In this document: positions 34,000 through 42,567 of the stretch, one piece after another | Layout: each line of letters opens with the position of its first letter | How positions within the stretch are numbered: the stretch's first letter is position 1 | NCBI RefSeq assembly: GCF_044466355.1 | Contig: NZ_JBITMQ010000028.1 | Span: forward strand, 1 to 56,275 | Source of the DNA: Actinophytocola sp044466355 | Lineage (GTDB): Bacteria; Actinomycetota; Actinomycetes; Mycobacteriales; Pseudonocardiaceae | DNA: 56,275 nt | Reading direction: 5' to 3' | Notes under the pieces: model-generated | Databases searched by the model: none | Seen by the model: the letters and a program-made list of their open reading frames with translations, nothing else | Told to the model about the DNA's origin: nothing | Program-made: the position numbers and the translations under genes

Positions 34000-36144
34000 T
34001 CAGGCGCGTGCGGCCGTCGGCATGCCCACGGTCGAGTTGACGGCCGCGGTCACGATGCGGTCGCGCATCGCGGTCGTGATGACGCCGTTCTGCACGAGTT
34101 CCTTCGTCACCGCTTTCACGTGGCGGACGAACTGGTTGTGGTTGGACCAGTCGCCGTCCTCGTCGATGACGTCGTTGATCGTGCAGCCGTTGCCGATGTC
34201 GACGTTCGCCACCTGGCTGTCGATGTCACCGATGATCACGGTGTCGCGGACGTCCGAGTCCGGGCACACGTCGGGACCCGGCGCGGGGCCGGACTCCACG
34301 ACCGTGAACGAACCCGACAGCTCGGCCGACATGTTCCCCGCCAGGTCCGTGGCCCGGTAGTAGAACGTGTGCGTGCCCGCGGTGTTCACGACCACCGGCT
34401 CCGTGTACCCGGTCCAGGCGCCACTGTCCAGTTTGTACTCGACAGAGTCGACGCCGGAACCCGTGTCCAGCGCGGAGATGGTGATGTTCGCCGCGTCGAG
34501 GTACTGCCAGCTGGAGTTCTGGGTACCGCTCACCACGGCGGACACGGACGGCGGGGTCTCGTCGACCTCACCGGCCACCACCGTGAACGTCACCGAACCC
34601 TCCGGCGAGGTGTTCCCGGCCTGGTCCGTGGCACGGAACAGCACGGTGTGGGCGCCCGGGTCGGACACCTGCACGGACTCCGTGTACGCGGTCCACGCGC
34701 CGCCGTCCAGCTGGTACTCGACCGACGCCACGCCGGAACCGCCGTCGTTGTCGGTGGCGGTGACCGTCACCATGGCGGAACCGATGTAGGCGCCGTTCTC
34801 GTCCTGCTGGCCGACGACCCGGCCCGACACGGTCGGGGCCGTCGAGTCCTGCTGGACCACGGTGAAGTGGGCCATGCCCTCCGGCGAGACGTTGCCCGCC
34901 ACGTCGGTGGCGCGGTAGCTCACCATGTGCATGCCGGGTGTGTTCACCGCGACCGGCGTGCTGTACGCGGTCCAGGCACCCTCGTCCACCTTGTACTCCA
35001 CGGACGCGACACCGGACTCGGCGTCGGTCGCGGAGAGGGAGACGGTGGCGACGTCGACGTAGTTGCCGTCGGCGTCCTGCGTGCCGGAGACCTCGGCGTC
35101 GACCGTCGGCGGCGTCGTGTCGGTCTGGTCGGCCACCACGGTGAACTGCTTCGAGCCCTCCGTGGAGACGTTGCCCGCCCCGTCCGTCGCCCGGTACAGC
35201 ACGGTGTGCTGCCCCAGCACGGACACCAGCACCGGCTGGGTGTACGGCGCCCACGCGGCGTCGTCCAGCTTGTACTCGGTGGTGGCCACGCCGGAACCGC
35301 CCTGGTTGTCCGTGGCGGTGACGGTGACCGTGGCGGACTCGACGTAGTTGCCGTCGGCGTCCTGCGTGCCGGTCACCGTGGCGTCGACCGTGGGCGGGGT
35401 GGTGTCCTCGCCGCCGCCACCGTCGACGACGGTGAACGGCTTCGAGCCTTCCTGCGACACGTTGCCCGCCACGTCCGTGGCGCGGTAGGCGACGGTGTGC
35501 GCGCCGACCGCGGACACCGTCACCGGTGCGGTGTACGGGGTCCAGGCGCCGGTGTCCAGTTTGTACTCGGTGGACGCGACACCGGAACCGCCGGTGTTGT
35601 CGGTGGCGGCCAGGTTGACGGTCGCCTGGTCGACGTAGTTGCCGTCCGCGTCCTGCGTGCCGGTGATCGTGGCGGTCACCGTCGGCGGTGTGGTGTCACC
35701 CGTGCCGCCCTCCACGGTGAACTCGCCGACCATCGTGCTGTGGCCGGGAATCGTGCAGAAGTAGCGGTACTTGCCCGGTGTCAGGTTCACGGTCGCCTCG
35801 TGGCGGCCGCCGTTGGAGTCGAACGGGTTGGCCAGGATGTTCACCGGCACGTCGTGGTTGTAGCCCGGCGTGGACGTGTCGAACGTCAGCGTGTGCGACA
35901 TGCCGGTGGTGTTGCCCGTCGCCTCGCTGTTCTCGAAGACGATCGTGGTCTCCCCGGCGACCGCGGTGGTCGGCGCGGACGTGTACGCCGACACGCTGTC
36001 GCCCGCGGTCCAGGTGAGTGTCTGTGCTGCTGCGGCCGCGGTGACCGGCGGTGGTTCCGCTGCCGGGGTGGCGGACGCCGGTAGCGCCACCAACCCGAGA
36101 ACGGCCACCGCCGCGCCTACCGCGGCGATGAAACGTCTGGACAT
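34000..36144 (-). CDS. Secreted cupredoxin with five Ig-like repeats (714 aa)
   Basis: This is an exported protein, last in the laccase operon. The signal peptide ends near ASA at residue 26. A plastocyanin/azurin-like domain (about 40-146) has a complete type 1 copper set: His84 (GMSHTL), Cys130, His135 and Met138 in YFCTIPGHSTM. Five tandem repeats of about 92 residues follow (147 to about 610), each with GTQDADGNYV, GSGVAS.EYKLD, YRATD.AGN motifs of the OmpL47-type beta fold. Residues about 627-714 (CTINDVIDEDGDWSNHNQF) match a module in the protein encoded upstream. The ATG at 36144 follows GGAGG. Likely an extracellular electron carrier. Confidence 0.85.
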   Translation of the reverse strand: MSRRFIAAVGAAVAVLGLVALPASATPAAEPPPVTAAAAAQTLTWTAGDSVSAYTSAPTTAVAGETTIVFENSEATGNTTGMSHTLTFDTSTPGYNHDVPVNILANPFDSNGGRHEATVNLTPGKYRYFCTIPGHSTMVGEFTVEGGTGDTTPPTVTATITGTQDADGNYVDQATVNLAATDNTGGSGVASTEYKLDTGAWTPYTAPVTVSAVGAHTVAYRATDVAGNVSQEGSKPFTVVDGGGGEDTTPPTVDATVTGTQDADGNYVESATVTVTATDNQGGSGVATTEYKLDDAAWAPYTQPVLVSVLGQHTVLYRATDGAGNVSTEGSKQFTVVADQTDTTPPTVDAEVSGTQDADGNYVDVATVSLSATDAESGVASVEYKVDEGAWTAYSTPVAVNTPGMHMVSYRATDVAGNVSPEGMAHFTVVQQDSTAPTVSGRVVGQQDENGAYIGSAMVTVTATDNDGGSGVASVEYQLDGGAWTAYTESVQVSDPGAHTVLFRATDQAGNTSPEGSVTFTVVAGEVDETPPSVSAVVSGTQNSSWQYLDAANITISALDTGSGVDSVEYKLDSGAWTGYTEPVVVNTAGTHTFYYRATDLAGNMSAELSGSFTVVESGPAPGPDVCPDSDVRDTVIIGDIDSQVANVDIGNGCTINDVIDEDGDWSNHNQFVRHVKAVTKELVQNGVITTAMRDRIVTAAVNSTVGMPTAARA

Positions 36145-36170
36145 GTCAGGAAAAGTCCTCCAAGGGGGAG

Positions 36171-36202
36171 GGCCGGGCGGTGCCGCGTGGCACCGCCCGG
36201 CC
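36171..36202 (-). terminator. Hairpin between the ThuA-fusion and cupredoxin genes
   Basis: GGCCGGGCGGTGCC (36171-36184) pairs perfectly with GGCACCGCCCGGCC (36189-36202) around GCGT, 8 bp after the stop at 36210. It may terminate part of the transcripts or protect the upstream mRNA, giving different levels of the two proteins. Confidence 0.7.
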
Positions 36203-36209
36203 ACCCGGT

Positions 36210-39200
36210 TTACAGCGGCCGCACCCGGATGTTGCGGAACTCGACGAGGTCGTTGTTGCCGTGGTTCTGAAGGCCGATGAAGCCCTCCGCGAACTGGCGC
36301 AGCGTCGTGTTCGGGTCACCGGCGCGGGACGACTCCTGCCCCGGTGCGTTCTCGAACTCGTTGATCACCACGCCGTTGCGGATGATCGTGTAGTGCTGGC
36401 CGACAACCCTGATCTCGTAGTCGTTCCACTGGTTCTTCGGGGTGGCACCGGCGTTGGCGAGGTTGTTCGGGTCGAAGTTGTAGATCGACCCGGTCTTCTG
36501 CGGCTCGCCGGACTCGCCGTCGTAGATCTGGATCTCGTGTCCACAGTAGATCGCGACCCACGCCTGCGACGTCCGCGCGGCGCCGACCGTGCCACAGCTG
36601 CCCGCGGGCCGCTCGGCCAGTGGTGTGCGCGGATCCGGGAAGCGGACGAACAGACCGCTGTTGGCCCGGTAGCCCTCCGGTGCGATGTCCTTGAACTGCA
36701 GCTTCACCGAGAAGTCCCGGTAGGGGTTCTTGGCGTACCACAGCATTCCGAGGCCACCGCTGGGCCGCAGGGACCCGTCCGGCCGGATCGAGAACTCACC
36801 CGAGGGCGCCATCGCCCAGTTGCTGAACGAGGCTTCCGTGCCGTCGAAGATCGCGTCGTAGCCGTACTGACCGGGGTTGCCGATCACCGACGTCTTCGCC
36901 GCGCGGTTCAGCGTGTCCTGCTGCTTGCGGTTGATGATGCCGAGCTGCGAGAGGTTCTTCGCGACCACCTCGACGTGGTTGACGAACCCGGCGTGCGAGG
37001 ACCACGTGATCTCGTCGTCGATCAGGTCGTCGATCTTGCAGCCGCCACCGGCGTTCTTGTTGTCCACCCTGGTGTCGACGGCGTCCTCACCGGGACCGAA
37101 CTTGACGGTGGCCGTCGGGTCGGACACCGAGCAGCCCACGTTCACCGCGGTCCGCGAGACCACCACTTCGCCGTCGGCGTAGGTCGTGGTCAGCTTGGCG
37201 GTGTACGGGCCGGTGCGGGTGTAGGTGTGCTTCGGGTTGGGCTCCGTGGAGATGGTGCCGTCGCCGAACTCCCACTTCCAGGACACGCCGCCGGACTTCG
37301 CCCCGTAGAACTGGTGGGTCAGCGCCCGGTTCTGCACCGCGACGTTCGACGCCGCCGGCTTCGGGGTCGCCTCGCCGCCGATGTAGCTGATCTTGATCAG
37401 CTTCTGGTTCGGGGCGACGGTGAAGAAGCCGCTGCCGTAGTCCAGCATGTACAGCGCGCCGTCCGGACCGAACTTGGCGTCCATCCAGCTGTTCAGGCGG
37501 TTGTCACCGCCACCCGGCGGGATGATCGGCCGGATCGTCTCGGCGAACACCGGCGGCTGCGCCGTCGGCACACCGGCCGGGTCGACCGTCACGGCGATCC
37601 GGTTCGCCGAGTTCGACTGGTCACCGATGAACCACTTGTCGTCCCAGTACTCCGGCCACGCGACACCGCTGTTGGTGTTGACGCGGTCGTAGTGGTACGT
37701 CGGGCCGGACATGACCGCCTGGCCGCCACCACGCAGGTACGGCTGGGTGTAGGTCGCGTCCGCGGCGACGTACGTCGGGATGTTGCTGTTCGGGCGGTTC
37801 GGGAAGATGGGCCCGCCACCGTCCGGCGAGTACCAGATCATGTTCTTCTTCACCGGCGGCAGGTTGACCAGACCGGTGTTGCGCGGCGAGGTGTTGACCG
37901 GGTTGTCACAGTCGTACCAGCCCGTGAGGACGGCCGCGTCGGTGTTGCTGCGGTCGCGGTACGGCTGCTTGTTGCCCATGCAGTACGGCCAACCGTGGTT
38001 ACCGGGCTCGGTGATGATCGTCGCGGTCTCGTACTTCGCCGGGCCGAGCTCCGGGCTCGGCGACGACGCGTCCGGTCCGACCCACGCGGTGGTCACCCAG
38101 TTGTGCTCGGGGTCGACCTGCAGGCGTGCCGGGTTGCGGACGCCCATGACGTAGATCTCGGGACGGGTCTTGTCCTGCGTGTCGTTCGCCTCGGGGAACA
38201 GGTTCCCCTCGGGGATCGTCGCGGTGCCGTCGGCCTCCGGGTGGATCCGCAGGATCTTGCCGTTGAGGTCGTTGGTGTTGCCCGAGGTGCGGCGAGCGTC
38301 CTGGAAGGACACGCCCTTGTACTCCTGCGTCCAGTTGTTGCCGGAGTACCCGTTCGAGCCCTGCGACGAGTTGCTGTCGCCGGTGGAGACGAACAGGTTG
38401 CCGTCCTTGTCGAACGCCATGCCACCGCCGACGTGGCAGCAGCTGTGGATCTGCGTGTCCCACGACAGCAGGTCCTTGCGCGTCGCCTGGTCGATCGTGC
38501 CCGCGGCCTTGTCGAACGTGAAGCGCGAGATGGTGCGCTTGCCGATCCGGGTGTCACGGTTGATCGACTCGTGCGGCATCCAGTAGACGTAGACCCAGCC
38601 GTTGTCCGAGAAGGCCGGGTCCAGCGTGATGCCGACCAGTCCCTCCTCGTTCTTGACCAGTTCGCCGCCGCTGCCGCGGTTGCCCATCACCACGAGGGTG
38701 GTGGCGAGCTTCGCCTTCTTCGTGGCCGGGTCCCACACGTGGATCGTGCCGCAGCCCTTGCCGATGTCGGGGTTGGTCCAGTCGTTCGGCTGGGGCACCA
38801 CGTTGTTCGCGCACGCGCCGCGGCCGATGTAGAAGACCTTGCCGTCCGGGGCGATGGTGAGGCCGTGCGGCTCACCGATCTGGTCGAGCTGGCCGGACGC
38901 GTTGTTCGCGTTGAGCTTCTCGATCTTGTAGTTCGACGCGATGGTCGCCTTGCAGTCGGCACGCACCAGGCCGGTGGTCCACTTCAGCGCGCCGAGGAGG
39001 TGGTTGCGGAACCCTTCCTCGCCGTAGCTCGCCTCGGTGCGGCCCATGCCGGTGTAGAAGGAGCGGCCACCCTCGTAGTCACGGCACCACGAGATCGGGT
39101 GGAACGCGCCGTTCGCACCGGTGCCCGGCGAGTAGGTGTTCTCCCGGACCTGGGCGACCGTGTGCACCTGGCCGACCGGGTTCTGCTCCCAGTTGAGGAA

Positions 39201-40208
39201 GCGGTCGGTGCGCTTCCACGTCATGCCGAGGCCCTCGTTGGCCGGGTGGTTCCGGTCGAGGACGTCGATCGTCGCCTCCTGCACCGCGGGCTCCGGCGGC
39301 GGCGGGAGCTGCGAGTCGTCGGCCACCAGGTCCCAGTCCGCGAGCTGCACCAGCGGTTCACCGGCGTTCGCGGTGATGTTCAGCCGGTAGTAGCCGTACT
39401 CGGTGGTGTTGGTGAACGTGAACTCGCGCTTCTGGAACCGCTGCGGGAAGTCCTGGTCGACGCGGGTGTCCAGGTCGACCCAGGTCGAGCCGTCGTTGGA
39501 GCCCTGCAGCGTCCAGTTCTTCGGGTCGCGGCCGTCGAAGTCGTTCGCCGAGGTCAGCGAGTAGCTGTTCACCGCGAACGGGGCGGCGAGCTTGTAGGTG
39601 ACCCAACCCGTCGGGTTGAACGCCAGCCACTTCGTGGACGGGTCACCGTCGATCAGCTTTTCCTTGGTCTCGTTCGGCGGGTTCTCGGCGCTCGCCGTGA
39701 CCTCCGAGACGAGCCGGGCCCCCACCGGGCGGGCGCCGATGAGACCGGTGAACCAGGTCGAGTTCTGCTGGGCGCGGGCCGCGTCGGAGATGCCGAGGAA
39801 GCCGCCACCGGACTTCATGTAGCTCTGCAGCGCGGCTTCCTGCGTCGGGTTCAGGGTGATGCCCTGCGCCGACAGGTAGACCACACCGCGGTACTTCGCC
39901 AGGCTCGCCGGGTTGAACACGGCCGGGTCGGACGACGCCGTGACCCCGATGCCGTTCGCCGACGCCAGGCTGGTGATCGCGTCCGTCGCACGGACCACCG
40001 GGTCCTTCTGCTCGGCGGCCGCACCGCGGAAGACGAGGATGTTGACCGGAGCGGTCGCCGCCGGTGCCGCCGGTGCCGCCGCGGCAGGTGCCGGTACTGC
40101 CGCGACTGTGCTGATCAGAGAAGCACCGAGAGCGAGCGCTGCGCCGAGCGCTGTGTATCTGCGGGCTCGTCGCTTTCGCGACCAGCCGAAAGAGCCTCTT
40201 CGCCCCAT
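36210..40208 (-). CDS. Secreted ThuA / discoidin / PQQ-dehydrogenase / PKD / DUF1080 protein (1332 aa)
   Basis: This is a large extracellular multidomain enzyme. The signal peptide (1-45) has a basic start (SRKRRARRYTALG). ThuA-fold sequence (about 55-158, NILVFRGAAAEQKD) is interrupted by an F5/8 type C discoidin-like domain (about 165-300). It resumes at 308-420 (NHPANEGLGMTWKRTDRFLNWE). A PQQ-dependent sugar dehydrogenase propeller follows (about 430-930; GEPHGLTIAPDGKVF, SCCHVGGGMAFDKDG), then PKD (about 945-1022; WEFGDGT), the shared module (about 1024-1110) and a DUF1080 jelly roll (about 1115-1332; NDYEIRVVG, FIGLQNHG). It follows the laccase gene by 25 bp. It probably binds and oxidises or cleaves a glycan outside the cell. 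Confidence 0.87.
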   Translation of the reverse strand: MGRRGSFGWSRKRRARRYTALGAALALGASLISTVAAVPAPAAAAPAAPAATAPVNILVFRGAAAEQKDPVVRATDAITSLASANGIGVTASSDPAVFNPASLAKYRGVVYLSAQGITLNPTQEAALQSYMKSGGGFLGISDAARAQQNSTWFTGLIGARPVGARLVSEVTASAENPPNETKEKLIDGDPSTKWLAFNPTGWVTYKLAAPFAVNSYSLTSANDFDGRDPKNWTLQGSNDGSTWVDLDTRVDQDFPQRFQKREFTFTNTTEYGYYRLNITANAGEPLVQLADWDLVADDSQLPPPPEPAVQEATIDVLDRNHPANEGLGMTWKRTDRFLNWEQNPVGQVHTVAQVRENTYSPGTGANGAFHPISWCRDYEGGRSFYTGMGRTEASYGEEGFRNHLLGALKWTTGLVRADCKATIASNYKIEKLNANNASGQLDQIGEPHGLTIAPDGKVFYIGRGACANNVVPQPNDWTNPDIGKGCGTIHVWDPATKKAKLATTLVVMGNRGSGGELVKNEEGLVGITLDPAFSDNGWVYVYWMPHESINRDTRIGKRTISRFTFDKAAGTIDQATRKDLLSWDTQIHSCCHVGGGMAFDKDGNLFVSTGDSNSSQGSNGYSGNNWTQEYKGVSFQDARRTSGNTNDLNGKILRIHPEADGTATIPEGNLFPEANDTQDKTRPEIYVMGVRNPARLQVDPEHNWVTTAWVGPDASSPSPELGPAKYETATIITEPGNHGWPYCMGNKQPYRDRSNTDAAVLTGWYDCDNPVNTSPRNTGLVNLPPVKKNMIWYSPDGGGPIFPNRPNSNIPTYVAADATYTQPYLRGGGQAVMSGPTYHYDRVNTNSGVAWPEYWDDKWFIGDQSNSANRIAVTVDPAGVPTAQPPVFAETIRPIIPPGGGDNRLNSWMDAKFGPDGALYMLDYGSGFFTVAPNQKLIKISYIGGEATPKPAASNVAVQNRALTHQFYGAKSGGVSWKWEFGDGTISTEPNPKHTYTRTGPYTAKLTTTYADGEVVVSRTAVNVGCSVSDPTATVKFGPGEDAVDTRVDNKNAGGGCKIDDLIDDEITWSSHAGFVNHVEVVAKNLSQLGIINRKQQDTLNRAAKTSVIGNPGQYGYDAIFDGTEASFSNWAMAPSGEFSIRPDGSLRPSGGLGMLWYAKNPYRDFSVKLQFKDIAPEGYRANSGLFVRFPDPRTPLAERPAGSCGTVGAARTSQAWVAIYCGHEIQIYDGESGEPQKTGSIYNFDPNNLANAGATPKNQWNDYEIRVVGQHYTIIRNGVVINEFENAPGQESSRAGDPNTTLRQFAEGFIGLQNHGNNDLVEFRNIRVRPL

Positions 40209-40233
40209 GGTCGGGCTGTCCTTTCTCTAACGG

Positions 40234-41385
40234 TTACCTGTGGCCGCCGTGCGGCGTCGTGGTGGCGGGCTTGTCGGTCTTGACCTTCTTCGCGGAGGGG
40301 TTGTCCGGCGCGATCGGCGCGATGCCGTCGTGCGGACCCGTGGGCGCCGGGGCGATACCCATGGCCTGCATGTCCATCGAGCCCATCTCGTGACCGTGGA
40401 AGCGGTCGATGGACTCCTGCGCGCCGGGCGGCATGCTGCCGTCGGGGTTGCGGACCAGGAAGACACCGGACATGCCTGCGTCGGAGTGGCCCTGGACGTG
40501 GCAGTGGTACATCCACGCGCCCGGACCGACGCCCTCACCCGCGATCACCTGGAAGCCGAACGAGCTGCCGGGGTCGAGGTTCTTGTTGTCGATCACGGGC
40601 GAGTTGTCGCTCGCGCCGGCGAGCATGCCGGTGCGGGTGTCCGCCCAGCGGTGCGCGTGCAGGTGGAAGGTGTGCAGCAGGTTCCCGTGCCCGATGCAGA
40701 TCCACTCGACGCGCTCACCCTGGTTCGCCACGAACATGGGCGTGTCCGGGGCGATCTTGTTGTTGATGGTCTGTTCGTTGAAGACGACCGTGTACTGCCG
40801 GTCGGGCAGCAGGTCGCCGCGCTTGCGGACGATCAGGCCGCCGTACAGGCCGCGCAGGAGCCCGATTGTCCCGTGGTCGCCCCTCATCGCGTGGTCGTGG
40901 TAGTGCCAGTAACCCGCGCTGCCCGGCATGTACACGCCGTCACGCTGGTACGTGGTGCGGGTGCGCCAGGTGTAGACGCGGGTCTCGCGGGGGTTGTTGA
41001 ACGATCCGTTGAACGGCGCGCCGTCCGAGTTGGTGTCGTAGTTGACGCCGTGCGGGTGGATCGACAACCGCTCGTCGGTGTTGTTGACCAGCTCGATCTC
41101 GAGCGTGTCACCCTCGTAGATCTCCAGCAGGGGGCCCGGGATCGTCGGCTTGCCGGGTTCAAGGGCGTAGCCGACGAGGTTGGTTCCTGGGATCTGCTCG
41201 GCGTACAGGGTGATCTGGCGGGTCTGGCCCGCCGCGCCTGCTGAGGCAGACGCGGGCTCGGCACCGGCCGCCGCGGAGAAGGCGGCAACGCCGCTGGCCG
41301 CTACGGCGGGGGCGAGCACGCCCGCTGCCGCGGCACCGGCGAGCATCGATCGACGCGAGAGCGCCGGTCGGCCGTCTCTGTCCAT
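40234..41385 (-). CDS. Two-domain small laccase (multicopper oxidase, 383 aa)
   Basis: This is an extracellular multicopper oxidase of the Streptomyces small-laccase type, expected to act as a trimer oxidising phenols or metals with O2. A Tat signal is present (SRRSMLAG at 10-17, then a long Ala-rich H-region). Copper ligands are all visible: HPHG (His110, His112), WHYHDH (His163, His165), HTFHLHAH (His238, His241, His243) and HCHVQGHSDAGM (His294, Cys295, His296, His300, Met305). The spacing agrees with small laccases. The C-terminal tail is His/Met/Pro-rich (FHGHEMGSMDMQAMG, HGGHR) and may help copper loading. It is first of three secreted genes on the minus strand. Confidence 0.93.
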   Translation of the reverse strand: MDRDGRPALSRRSMLAGAAAAGVLAPAVAASGVAAFSAAAGAEPASASAGAAGQTRQITLYAEQIPGTNLVGYALEPGKPTIPGPLLEIYEGDTLEIELVNNTDERLSIHPHGVNYDTNSDGAPFNGSFNNPRETRVYTWRTRTTYQRDGVYMPGSAGYWHYHDHAMRGDHGTIGLLRGLYGGLIVRKRGDLLPDRQYTVVFNEQTINNKIAPDTPMFVANQGERVEWICIGHGNLLHTFHLHAHRWADTRTGMLAGASDNSPVIDNKNLDPGSSFGFQVIAGEGVGPGAWMYHCHVQGHSDAGMSGVFLVRNPDGSMPPGAQESIDRFHGHEMGSMDMQAMGIAPAPTGPHDGIAPIAPDNPSAKKVKTDKPATTTPHGGHR

Positions 41386-41823
41386 TGTGGAACTCCGTTC
41401 ATGGGCACGGGAATGAGCGGTCGCACGGACCGCTCGCGTTGTTGCTGGGAGCAGGAGACGCGGCGCGACGAACAGATGGCACGTGGGTGACGTCCGTTGT
41501 CACGCTGCCTCGCCTTTCGACCCGGGGTGGCTGCCCGGGCGTCCCTCTGGTGGCGTGGACATAGCCGCTTCCGACTAAACGACTCGAACTTATGTCGATC
41601 GCCGACGAAAGTTAAGGCCCAAATGGCCTAACGGACCGGACAGTCTCTGACAGCGACTTCACCCCGAGGACGGCCAACGGGGTGGTTAGTACAACGGGTG
41701 ACCGAATTTGCCCCACGTGTCCGAACCAGCGCAACCCCCAGGGACCCCGTCACCAGTTCCGGCGTTCCGAAGGACCTCTTCATCACGCCCAGCGCACCGA
41801 AGGACCCCTTCAGCGCGTTGGCG
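41386..41823. other. Intergenic region upstream of the laccase operon
   Basis: No convincing gene lies in these 438 bp. A hairpin GAGCGGTC-GCACG-GACCGCTC (41415-41435) would lie in the laccase mRNA leader. An imperfect dyad, TTAAGGCCCAAATGGCCTAA, lies at 41612-41631 and could be an operator for the operon. Near the right end, GAAGGACCTCTTC and GAAGGACCCCTTC (about 41769 and 41799) are small palindromes related to the ends of the dispersed elements and probably terminate the TetR gene at 41824. Confidence 0.5.
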
Positions 41824-42483
41824 CTAGCCCCCCGCCGCCCGGTTCAGCCACTCGGACAGCATGGCGCGCTCCGTGTCGGTGAGGCGTGGCAGGTCGGGCA
41901 CCACCGTGCGGAACGCGACCGCGGCCGCGACCGGGCCGTCCTCCGCGAGCGCGGGTGCATCGGTCAGGATCGTCCGGGTCACCGCCTCGTACATGGCGTC
42001 CGCCAGGCCGGGGTCCGGGTCGGGCGCGGTCAGCAGGGTCAGGACCACCCCGGTGTTGGCGGCGTGGATCAGCTCCACGGCCCGCTGCTCGGACACCCGG
42101 AGCCTGCCGATCTCCGCGACCCGGCGGACCTTGGCCCGCAGCTTCTCGATGCCCGCGACCGTGGCCGGCGACGGCGGACGCCCGACCAGGAGGACGTACA
42201 GCGCGGGGTTCGCCATGCCGAAGCCGATGTGCGTGTCCCACCCGGCGCGCAGGTCGGCCAGCGGGTCGTCGCTGTCGGGGGTGCGGGACTTCTCGGCGAC
42301 GTAGGTGGCGAACACGTGCTCGGCGACCGCGTCCAGGAGGCCGTCCTTGTCGCCGAACATGCGGTAGATGGCCGGGGCCTGCATGCCCGCGGCATGGGCG
42401 ACCCCTCGGGTGGTCACCGCGGCCGGGCCCTGTTCACGCAGCAGCCTGGCCGCCACCTCGACGAGGTTCGTCCGCACGTCCAT
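41824..42483 (-). CDS. TetR-family transcriptional regulator (219 aa)
   Basis: This is a repressor-type protein. The N-terminal HTH (about residues 5-52) has LVEVAARLLREQGPAAVTTR and the recognition-helix region AAGMQAPAIYRMFGDKDGLL. The C-terminal ligand domain is of ordinary length and ends in SEWLNRAAGG. The start is ATG at 42483. It is divergent from the NmrA-like reductase gene across 84 bp that holds a 22-bp dyad, so it most likely controls that gene and itself in response to a small hydrophobic or electrophilic ligand. Confidence 0.9.
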   Translation of the reverse strand: MDVRTNLVEVAARLLREQGPAAVTTRGVAHAAGMQAPAIYRMFGDKDGLLDAVAEHVFATYVAEKSRTPDSDDPLADLRAGWDTHIGFGMANPALYVLLVGRPPSPATVAGIEKLRAKVRRVAEIGRLRVSEQRAVELIHAANTGVVLTLLTAPDPDPGLADAMYEAVTRTILTDAPALAEDGPVAAAVAFRTVVPDLPRLTDTERAMLSEWLNRAAGG

Positions 42484-42491
42484 GCTTCCAA

Positions 42492-42513
42492 CGATAACAG
42501 CTCCTTGCTATCG
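42492..42513. promoter_or_regulatory. Candidate TetR operator
   Basis: CGATAAC (42492-42498) and GCTATCG (42507-42513) form a 7-bp inverted repeat (one mismatch) with an 8-bp spacer in the divergent region, directly upstream of the TetR start. Further CGATGT copies follow at about 42513-42536. Confidence 0.45.
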
Positions 42514-42567
42514 ATGTATTTCCGATGTTAGCGTCGAAGTGATTCCATCGATATCACGAGGTGAAGC

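Noticed and set aside
36180..40283. Open frame of 1367 codons on the plus strand opposite the ThuA fusion gene
   Set aside because: It is an antisense shadow caused by GC-rich third positions; the translation is Arg/Val/Asp low complexity with no domain, while the minus frame has a signal peptide and five recognisable domains.
41386..41823. A gene in the gap before the laccase
   Set aside because: The frames present are short, without RBS or plausible composition; the region looks regulatory.
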